Positions 1 to 7,100 of a stretch of DNA of 15,947 nucleotides are shown here, one piece after another. Numbering within the stretch: position 1 is the stretch's first letter; each line of letters begins with the position of its first letter. A program made the position numbers and the translations under genes. The notes under the pieces are model-generated. The model made no database searches. It saw nothing but the letters and a program-made list of their open reading frames with translations, and was not told the origin of the DNA. Source of the DNA: JAAEQG01 sp023133475 (lineage in GTDB: Bacteria > Planctomycetota > Phycisphaerae > UBA1845); assembly GCA_030631415.1 (NCBI GenBank), contig DAOVLE010000112.1, positions 1 through 15,947 on the forward strand, read 5' to 3'.

Positions 1-17
1 AACGTAACACCATAGAC

Positions 18-38
18 GGCGGGTGAAACCCGCCCTAC
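18..38 (-). repeat. GTAG-type REP element, single copy
   Basis: A perfect 7-bp stem (GGCGGGT at 18-24, ACCCGCC at 28-34) with a 3-nt loop is followed by CTAC, the complement of GTAG. A GTAG tetranucleotide next to a small palindrome is the layout of GTAG-class REP sequences. The same stem recurs at 8615-8635. Confidence 0.6.
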
Positions 39-42
39 CGGC

Positions 43-77
<35 letters not shown>

Positions 78-204
78 GGACTTGGCAACGTTTTCAGTTC
101 TTCGTTCCCCAGTTTCCATGTTATCATCCCCGTTTTTCACGCTTCGCGCTCCCCTTCGGGTCGCCGCTAAACGCTACGGATTTGTCGCCGCTGACCCACA
201 TTTT

Positions 205-302
205 TCATGAACGCAGAGACGCAGAGACGCAGAGAGGGAGGGAGTGCACCCAACGACAATGTTTCCCATCCCCCCATTTTCCATTTTTAATTTTCCATTT
301 TC
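205..302 (+). repeat. Dispersed ~95-bp repeat, copy A
   Basis: The order is three tandem 8-mers ACGCAGAG (211-234), a GGGAGTGCACCCAA segment (237-250), a GACAATGTTTCCC segment, then a C-run and inverted AATGGAA-type heptamers (273-302). A second copy with the same order lies in opposite orientation at 8699-8786. The rest of 78-350 contains no credible gene. Confidence 0.7.
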
Positions 303-350
303 TCCAGATGCGATTGCCCTGCCTTGGGCCTTGAACTTCCCTGCCTGACA

Positions 351-379
351 TTGCTTCTCCCGCTGCCGTCTCCTACAAT
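351..379 (+). promoter_or_regulatory. Predicted sigma70-type promoter of gatE
   Basis: TTGCTT at 351-356 and TACAAT at 374-379 are separated by 17 bp, 36 bp upstream of the gatE start. A transcript from here would have a leader of about 30 nt containing the AGGAGA ribosome binding site at 401-406. Confidence 0.5.
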
Positions 380-415
380 CGGTGCCCTTGACCTCAGAGC
401 AGGAGACCTTGGAGT

Positions 416-2449
416 ATGGCGATCCCCTTCAAACCGCTTAGCCTCATGACCGCCGAGGACTATGCGAACATCGGGCTCAAGTGCGGCCTGGAGATTCACC
501 AGCAATTGCTGACCGAGCGGAAACTGTTCTGTCGCTGTCCAGCCGGCCGGTATAGCAGCGACTACGATGCCGAGATACTCCGACACATGCGCCCCACGCT
601 GTCGGAACTGGGTGAGTACGACGGCACCGCCCTGATGGAAAAGAAAACCCGTAAGAACATCTACTACCGCATCCACCAGGATACGGTGTGCACCTATGAG
701 ATGGACGACACGCCGCCATTCTTCATGGACGATACCGCCTTGGACATCGCCTTGGAGATAGGCCTGCTGCTCCGCTTGAACATGGTCGGCGAGTTGCACA
801 TCGCCCGGAAGCAGTACCTGGACGGGTCAATCCCCACCGGTTTTCAGCGTACCACGATAGTCGGCGTGGACGGTTGGATCCCGTATAAGGGCCGACGTAT
901 CGGTATCCGTCAACTGGGGCTCGAGGAGGACGCCTGCCGCGAGGTCTCCGACATCGGGCACGATCGCGTGTTCCTCACCGATCGGCTGGGCATGCCGCTG
1001 GTCGAGCCGGTCACCGAACCAGATATGCGGACGCCACAGGAAACGGCTGAGGTGGCTCAGGTTCTCCACATGCTCTGCCGCAGCACCGGGAAGGTGCGCA
1101 CCGGCTACGGGGCAGCCCGTCAGGACGTCAATGTCAGCGTCGCGGGCGGGACCCGCGTCGAGATCAAGGGAGTGCCGCAAATCTCGCGCATCCCCGGCCT
1201 GGTCTACAACGAAGCCATGCGGCAGTGCGCGTTGCTGGGCATCCGGAGTAAACTGAAGGAGAAAGGGATAACACCCGAGACCCTCCAGTTCTCCGTCCAG
1301 GACGTGACGCGAATCGCCGCTCAAACCGACTATGAACCCATCCGGCGCGGATTGGCTACCGGCTGGCAGGTCAAGTGTGTTTGCCTGAAGGGCTTCGCCG
1401 GGATTCTGAGTGAGCCGACCCAGGAAAACACGATCTTTGCCAAAGAGTTCTCGGATCGGGTTCGGGTGATTGCTTGTCTGACGCAGTTGCCGAACATCAT
1501 CCACTCGGATACAGCCACGGAAGCATTGCCCGCCCGCACCTGGAAGGACCTTCGCCGTAAGATGCGAGCCGCTCCGCAGGACGCCCTGGTCTTGGTATGG
1601 GGTGACGAGGGCGACACAACCACGGCGTGCAGCGAAATCGCCCTGCGGGCCAAGGAAGCCACCCAGGGCGTGCCCAACGACACGCGACAGGCTTTGAGAG
1701 ACGGCACCAATGGATTCGAGCGGGTGCTGCCCGGGGCTGAGCGGATGTACCCTGATACCGATCTGCCGCCGCTGATGGTGGGAGAGCAACGGCTCGAAAG
1801 GATCGCCACCCGGCTTCCCGAATATGTGTGGGACCGTCAGTCCCGTTATCGTGAGATGGGTCTGCCCGAGGATGTCATCGTCCCGCTGTGCATATCGCCG
1901 CGGGCGGAGGTCTTTCAGCGTATTGTGGACGAACTCGAGATAAATCCCGTCTTCGTGGCGGTGGTGCTCTGTCAGAGGATGAAGTCCTTTCGCCGGCGGG
2001 ACCTGCGTCCGGAGCGGTTGACCGACGACGAGATTTACGAAGTGTTCCGACGATATGCCCGGGGCGAGTTGGCCCGCGAAGGCGTGATTCGCGTGTTCAA
2101 GCATATCCTCAGAAAGCAGGATGCTACGGTAGGCGAAGGTTCTCGGGTGGAGGCGGCTATCGCCGAGTTGGAGTTTCAGCCGTTACCGGCGGACAGGTTG
2201 CCCGCCCGTATTTCCGGAGCGGTTCAAGTGGCAAATGATGGCCGATTCCCCACGACAGAGAAGAAGTATCGTTCGCTCATGGGAGTGCTGATGAAGGACT
2301 TACTCGGTTGTGTGGACGGCAACCGCCTGGCTCACGAGTTGCGGCAGAAGCTGAACCTCGGGGGAAGAATGGAAAATGGAAAATGGAGAATGGAGAATGG
2401 AGAATGGAGAATGGAGAATGAGACGCCGGTGGGTGGCCCACTGCTTTAG
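416..2449 (+). CDS. gatE: Glu-tRNA(Gln) amidotransferase subunit E (archaeal-type GatE)
   Basis: GatE binds misacylated Glu-tRNA(Gln), phosphorylates the glutamate and, with ammonia from GatD, makes Gln-tRNA(Gln) in the cytosol. The kinase domain starts with CGLEIHQQL (24-32) and KLFCRCP (36-42), followed by RQDVNVSV and RVEIKG. The segment from about 320 to 455 (LKGFAGIL, HSDTATEALP, RAKEATQGVPNDTR, GAERMYPDTDLPP) is the GAD/AspRS-like insertion that separates archaeal GatE from bacterial GatB. A helical YqeY-like tail runs from about 470 to 645. AGGAGA at 401-406, ten bases upstream, supports the start. The last 26 residues, from about 652 (RMENGKW RMENGEW), are encoded by a heptamer DNA array, and the TAG stop lies in a hairpin arm, so the native C-terminus was probably near residue 650. 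At 677 residues it is somewhat longer than typical archaeal GatE (about 620). The family call is secure; transfer from archaea is inference. Confidence 0.95.
   Translation: MAIPFKPLSLMTAEDYANIGLKCGLEIHQQLLTERKLFCRCPAGRYSSDYDAEILRHMRPTLSELGEYDGTALMEKKTRKNIYYRIHQDTVCTYEMDDTPPFFMDDTALDIALEIGLLLRLNMVGELHIARKQYLDGSIPTGFQRTTIVGVDGWIPYKGRRIGIRQLGLEEDACREVSDIGHDRVFLTDRLGMPLVEPVTEPDMRTPQETAEVAQVLHMLCRSTGKVRTGYGAARQDVNVSVAGGTRVEIKGVPQISRIPGLVYNEAMRQCALLGIRSKLKEKGITPETLQFSVQDVTRIAAQTDYEPIRRGLATGWQVKCVCLKGFAGILSEPTQENTIFAKEFSDRVRVIACLTQLPNIIHSDTATEALPARTWKDLRRKMRAAPQDALVLVWGDEGDTTTACSEIALRAKEATQGVPNDTRQALRDGTNGFERVLPGAERMYPDTDLPPLMVGEQRLERIATRLPEYVWDRQSRYREMGLPEDVIVPLCISPRAEVFQRIVDELEINPVFVAVVLCQRMKSFRRRDLRPERLTDDEIYEVFRRYARGELAREGVIRVFKHILRKQDATVGEGSRVEAAIAELEFQPLPADRLPARISGAVQVANDGRFPTTEKKYRSLMGVLMKDLLGCVDGNRLAHELRQKLNLGGRMENGKWRMENGEWRMENETPVGGPLL
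2366..2421 (+). repeat. Heptamer array running into the gatE 3' end
   Basis: Eight 7-bp units, mostly AGAATGG with two AAAATGG; the last is imperfect. Three units make 21 nt, so the array translates as a repeated heptapeptide, RMENGKW then RMENGEW. It is the same family as 43-77 and is followed directly by the hairpin at 2429-2515. Confidence 0.85.
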
Positions 2450-2515
2450 CGGTGGGGGACGCGAATGCCTGACGCTATTCGTGTCCCCCACGGCTAAAGC
2501 CATGGGGCACCCAAC
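2429..2515. repeat. Long inverted repeat (hairpin element) holding the gatE stop
   Basis: Arms of about 38 bp (2429-2466 and 2477-2515) with a 10-nt loop and only a few mismatches; both arms contain GTCCCCCAC and GCTAAAGC or their complements. The gatE TAG stop (2447-2449) is in the left arm. No T-run follows the right arm, so it is not a standard intrinsic terminator, though RNA from it would fold strongly. Its right arm resembles the hairpin at 4071-4102. Confidence 0.8.
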
Positions 2516-2558
2516 CATCAGTACATGCGTCACGTAACACTAGATAGAGGGGATACCG

Positions 2559-2580
2559 CATTTTCAATTTTCCATTCCCC
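2559..2580 (-). repeat. Short inverted heptamer array upstream of gatD
   Basis: Degenerate CATTTTC / AATTTTC / CATTCCC units are the reverse complement of the array at 2366-2421. The two bracket the hairpin. The array ends 18 bases before the gatD start, so it lies in the gatD leader. Confidence 0.55.
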
Positions 2581-2597
2581 CTGCTGAGAGCTTCTTC

Positions 2598-3983
2598 ATG
2601 GCTGAGAAAACATTACAAGGATATCGTGGTATTGGGGCGGAGGTTCTGCGGCGGCATGGAGCCTCGGTCTGGAGCGAGGTGGAGATCGAGTCCTCGAAAG
2701 GTAGCTTTCGCGGGATCATCCTGCCGCGTTCGGAGACCTCCGACGACCGACACATCGTGCTCAAGCTGAGCAGCGGCTACAACATCGGCATCACCGCCGA
2801 TTCGGTGGTGGGGATTACGATCCAAGGGCGACGCGAAGCCCATTACAAGATTCCTGAGAAGCAATTCCCCGTCGATCCCGCCAAGCCGAATGTTATCCTG
2901 CTGGGCACCGGGGGCACCATCGCCAGCCGTTTGGACTATCGCAGCGGGGCGGTGATCCCGGCATTCTCGCCCGGTGAGCTGTACGGCTCAGTGCCGGAGC
3001 TGGCGGACATCTGCAACCTGACCACCGAGAAACTGTTCGGAGTGTTCAGCGAGAACATGGGTCCCGAGCAATACAAGGTGCTGGCCAACCGCATCGGCGA
3101 GGCGATTGCCAACGGGGTGCATGGTGTTGTTATCGGGCACGGCACCGACACCATGCATCACACGTCTGCGGTCCTTAGCTTTATGGTGCAGGGCTCGCCG
3201 GTCCCGATCGTCATGGTGGGTTCGCAGCGATCGTCTGATAGGCCGTCGTCCGACGCGGCCATCAACCTGATCAACGCGGTCAAGGCAGCAGCCGAGGGTG
3301 ACATCGCCGAGGTGCTGGTTTGCATGTTCGGGCCGACGTCCGACGAATACTGTCTGTTGCACCGCGGGACCCGCGTGCGCAAGATGCACTCGAGCTACCG
3401 CTCGACCTTCCGCACTATCGGGGACACGCCGCTGGCGATGATCGACCCGAAGCGGATTCGCGCCCTGCGAAGCGAGTACCACCGCCGCCGCACCGACCGG
3501 CAGGTCAAGATCAACACCGCCTTCGAGGAAAAGGTGACCATCCTTTACTACTATCCCAACATGCTTCCGGACATGGTGGATGCGATTGTGGAGAAGGGAT
3601 ACCGGGGGATCATCATTGCCGGGACGGGGTTGGGGCACGTAAATAAGCCGCTCTACCCCGCCCTCGAGCGTGCCACCGCCGCGGGCGTGCACATCTACAT
3701 GACCGTGCAGACCCTGTGGGGCTACACGCAGATGTACGTCTATGAAACCGGGCGTGAGATCATGAAGCTCGGCGTGGTTCCCGCTGCCAATATGCTGCCC
3801 GAGGTGGCATATATGAAGCTTTGCTGGACTCTAGGCCAGACCGACGACCGTGACGAGGTTGCCCGCATCATGCTCACCCCCATCTGCGACGAGACCACCG
3901 ACCGCGAGCCGTACAACGGATACCTCATATACCAGGGTGCGATCCCCGAGATTCAGAAGTTCCTCCGCTCGGTGCACCGCTAG
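2598..3983 (+). CDS. gatD: Glu-tRNA(Gln) amidotransferase subunit D (asparaginase-like GatD)
   Basis: GatD releases ammonia from glutamine or asparagine and channels it to GatE. A small N-terminal domain (about 1-90) precedes an L-asparaginase I/II-type amidase. The four catalytic residues expected for the family are visible: T107 in TGGTIAS, T183 and D184 in HGTDTMHHT, and K262 in RKMHSSYRSTF. GSQRSSDRPSSDAAINL (208-224) is also typical of GatD. The length, 461 residues, is normal. The N-terminal domain and the KMHSSYRSTF motif favour GatD over a free asparaginase, and the adjacent gatE settles it. The start has only a weak GAGAG upstream (2585-2590). It lies 148 bp after gatE, but a repeat-hairpin element sits between, so co-transcription is uncertain; I see no strong separate promoter. 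Confidence 0.95.
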   Translation: MAEKTLQGYRGIGAEVLRRHGASVWSEVEIESSKGSFRGIILPRSETSDDRHIVLKLSSGYNIGITADSVVGITIQGRREAHYKIPEKQFPVDPAKPNVILLGTGGTIASRLDYRSGAVIPAFSPGELYGSVPELADICNLTTEKLFGVFSENMGPEQYKVLANRIGEAIANGVHGVVIGHGTDTMHHTSAVLSFMVQGSPVPIVMVGSQRSSDRPSSDAAINLINAVKAAAEGDIAEVLVCMFGPTSDEYCLLHRGTRVRKMHSSYRSTFRTIGDTPLAMIDPKRIRALRSEYHRRRTDRQVKINTAFEEKVTILYYYPNMLPDMVDAIVEKGYRGIIIAGTGLGHVNKPLYPALERATAAGVHIYMTVQTLWGYTQMYVYETGREIMKLGVVPAANMLPEVAYMKLCWTLGQTDDRDEVARIMLTPICDETTDREPYNGYLIYQGAIPEIQKFLRSVHR

Positions 3984-4003
3984 CCCGGATAATTCACCAG
4001 GAA

Positions 4004-4022
4004 TGAGGCAAGAGGCAAGAGG
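4004..4022 (-). repeat. Short heptamer array TGAGGCA/AGAGGCA
   Basis: Two to three units, the reverse complement of the TGCCTCA/TGCCTCT array at 4103-4187. The pair brackets the hairpin at 4071-4102, as the other heptamer family brackets the hairpin at 2429-2515. Confidence 0.65.
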
Positions 4023-4070
4023 GGATCCATGCCGCTCCCTCACGATCGCGGTACTGATTGGTTTGAGTCA

Positions 4071-4102
4071 GTCCCCCACCCCTGGAAGGGGTGGGGCACC
4101 CA
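4071..4102. repeat. Hairpin element between convergent gatD and secA
   Basis: A perfect 10-bp stem (CCCCACCCCT at 4074-4083, AGGGGTGGGG at 4087-4096) with loop GGA. The outer bases GTCCCCCAC and GTGGGGCACCCA match the right-hand part of the hairpin at 2477-2515. It could block convergent transcription, but neither side has the T-run of an intrinsic terminator. Confidence 0.65.
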
Positions 4103-4187
4103 TGCCTTGTTGCCTTGTTGCCTCATGCCTCATGCCTCATGCCTCATGCCTCATGCCTCTTGCCTCTTGCCTTCTTCTCTTGCCTCA
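4103..4187 (+). repeat. Heptamer array TGCCTCA/TGCCTCT ending in the secA stop codon
   Basis: Two 8-bp TGCCTTGT units, five TGCCTCA (4119-4153), two TGCCTCT (4154-4167), an irregular stretch, and a last TGCCTCA at 4181-4187. Read leftward, that last unit is TGAGGCA and its TGA is the secA stop codon (4187-4185). Confidence 0.85.
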
Positions 4188-7100
4188 TTGACGCCCGCAG
4201 CAGTTTTTGTACTTTTTTCCGCTTCCACAAGGGCACGGTGTGTTGCGCCCGACCTTGGGTTTCTCTCGTCGGATGGTCTCGACCTTCTGCTCGACACCCT
4301 GAGCACGCATGGCAGCCTGGGTGTCGCGGGCGGTGCTGAAGGCTGCTCCCGTTGCGTCACGGTGCGAAAGCTGCATTGCCCGAGGGGTGGCTGCCTGAGC
4401 TGACGACTCCCCCGTCATCTTGACCTTGAAGATCATGTCGGTGACCCGCTCGTTGATCCGCGACCACATCGCCGAAAACAATTCACGCCCCTCGATGGCA
4501 TACTGACTCTGCGGGTGGGACTGGTCCCCACCCATGGGGCGCTGCATGATGGCATGTTTGAGATGGTCCATCTCCAGCAGGTGATCCTTCCATGCCTGAT
4601 CGTAAATCCGCAACAGAACGTAATGCTCCAAACGTGAAAGCTCCCAGCGGAGCATCTCACGACCCTGCTCCAACAATGCCTCGCGGACCTCGCCGTCGAA
4701 TTGGTCGAAAGGCCGCTGGTCCCACACACGCCCCACACGCTGCTTGGCCCAGGCGATCATCTCCTCGTCGCTCTTGCCGGCGAAGGCTTCGTCGAATTCC
4801 GCCGCCAGCCGCCCGCCGGTCAGAAACTCCTCATTCAAACCCACCAACGCATCGAAAACCTCGCCCGCCGACTTGCCCTGCACATTTTCAAGCGTCCAGC
4901 CGAGATTGAACTTGACGTTGACCCAATGCACGATGGACTCAGCCACAAAAGCACTGTCGCTTTGAGCCTCCTGAAACGCCCGATCCACACACACCTCCAC
5001 CGGATAGCGAATCTCACGTTGCAGGTATGCCTCGCGGACCTGCTTTTTGAGCAGGTCGCTGATCTCGTCGGAGCTCAGGTCTTGCACGTCCTCGGTCTTG
5101 ATGTCCAGGTTGAACTTGTTGCGTGCCCATTCGGTCAAGGCGGACTTGGGATGAGACGGGTCCAGATAAACCGCCACACCATCGAGGGCAACCTGATCGT
5201 AGTGCCGCTCGGCGGCTTCGATAAGAGCCTCCTCGATCTCTTCCCGCTCCATCTTGCGGAGTTGGTTCTGAGTGGCATTGAACCCATAAGCTCGCTGCCC
5301 CCACATCAACAGGCCGCCCACATCCCACTCCGACGGTGGAGCCTCTTCGTCGATGTACTCGCCCAGGGATGTGATGATCATCTCGCGGGCATCATCTCTG
5401 GCTCGCTTGCGGATGGACTCCTGCACGGACTCCAGGTCATCGTCGGTTAACATGGACTCCGGAATGGCCAGGTCAAGGTTATTGTTGCACCACCGGGCGA
5501 TGCAGGTGGCAGGATAACCGCTCGCCATGAACTGGCGTGTTGCGTCGTCGATGGCATCGTCGATGGTCTCGAAGATCAGTTGCCGCAGCCCCCGCCCCTC
5601 CAGGATTTGCTGGCGGCTGGTGTAGAAACCCTTGCGCTGGAAGTCCATGGGCTCGTCCCATTCCAGCAGGTGTTTTCGGGTGGAGTAGTTCCGCTCCTCG
5701 ACCTTGCGTTGAGCCCGTTCAATACCCTTGGAGAGGCGTTTGTCCTCCAGGCTGGCGCCTTCGCTGAACCCGAGCTTTTCCATCATCTTCAGCATCCAGT
5801 CGGGCATAAACAGCTTTAGCAGATCGTCCTGGAGGGACAGGAAGAATCGTGACGAACCCGGGTCCCCCTGCCGCCCGGAGCGCCCGCGAAGCTGATTGTC
5901 GATGCGTCTGGCTTCGTGGCGTTCGGTGCCGATGATGTGCAGACCGCACGGCGCGTTAAGCGTGCAAACCTTTCTGCCCAACTCGGGAAAACGCGGATCG
6001 AGCTTTGGCTTGTAGCAATGTGCGCAGTTTGTGGCAGGGTCGTACTCTTCGCACGTTATGCAGCACTTGGTTACGCCGGGAGGGTAAAGCGCCGTAGAGG
6101 TGCTGTTGTGGTCAGCATGGGAATCACCATCCCCGTCCCCACTATTGCCTGTTGCCTCTTGCCTCTTGCCTCCTGCCTCTTGCCCATCGACCCGATCGCC
6201 GCTTTGCGGGACCTTGCACTTGGGATAAACGACCCCATCTTCCAGCTTGATGTCGGTGCCGCGACCAGCCATATTGGTGGCGATGGTCACATTGCCGAGT
6301 GGGATCGGGTTGGCTCCGTGTGTGGGGATGGTGCGGTATCCGGCTTTGGCTACGATCTCCGCCTCGCGTGCGTGGTTCTTGGCGTTGAGCACCTCATGCT
6401 CGATGCCGTAGCTCTTCTCCAGCAGCCTGGAGAGCTTCTCGGAGTTCTCGACGCTGGTGGTGCCGACCAGGACAGGCCTTCCGGTCGCCAGGTCGCCCAT
6501 CTCCTGGTCATAGGTGTCCATCAAAAAGTTTATGACCTTGGTGTCGCCGTATTCGGCTGCGTTAAACTGTCGCAATGCCTCGTCGATTTGCGAGGCGTCC
6601 CGCCCCATTCTTCCCGAGATCGGGCGCAGGGCGCTCAACACGTTGGCCAGCACAAACGGGTCTGCCGGCCTGCCGCGGCGGTGCATCTCATGGATTTCCT
6701 CCACCAGGTATTCGTACTTCTGCTTGGTGTCGCGGCAGACCTTGTCGTTGTGTTCGTTACGGTTGACCGGGCGGTTGGTGGGGATTTCCACCACCTCGAG
6801 CTTGTAGATTTTGTCGAACTCGGTCGCTTCGGTCAGCGCGGTCCCGGTCATGCCCGCCATGGACTTGTACAGTTTGAAGTAGTTCTGGATGGTGATGGTT
6901 GCCAGGGTCTGGGTCTCTTCCTTGACGGGCACGCCTTCCTTGGCTTCGATGGCCTGGTGCAGCCCGTCGGACCACTGGCGCCCGTGCATCAGCCGCCCGG
7001 TGAACTCGTCCACGATGATGATCTCGCGGTCCTGCACCACGTATTCCTTGTCCCGCTCGTAGACCACGTGGGCCCGCAAAGACTGCTCGATCAGATGTGG

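Noticed and set aside
827..2104. 425-residue leftward ORF opposite gatE
   Set aside because: Antisense shadow of gatE with no recognisable domain.
4071..4102. Intrinsic terminator between gatD and secA
   Set aside because: The hairpin is strong but lacks a T-run on either strand; kept as a repeat element instead.
4103..4187. CRISPR-like array
   Set aside because: Units are 7-8 bp in direct contact with no spacers, so this is a simple tandem repeat.
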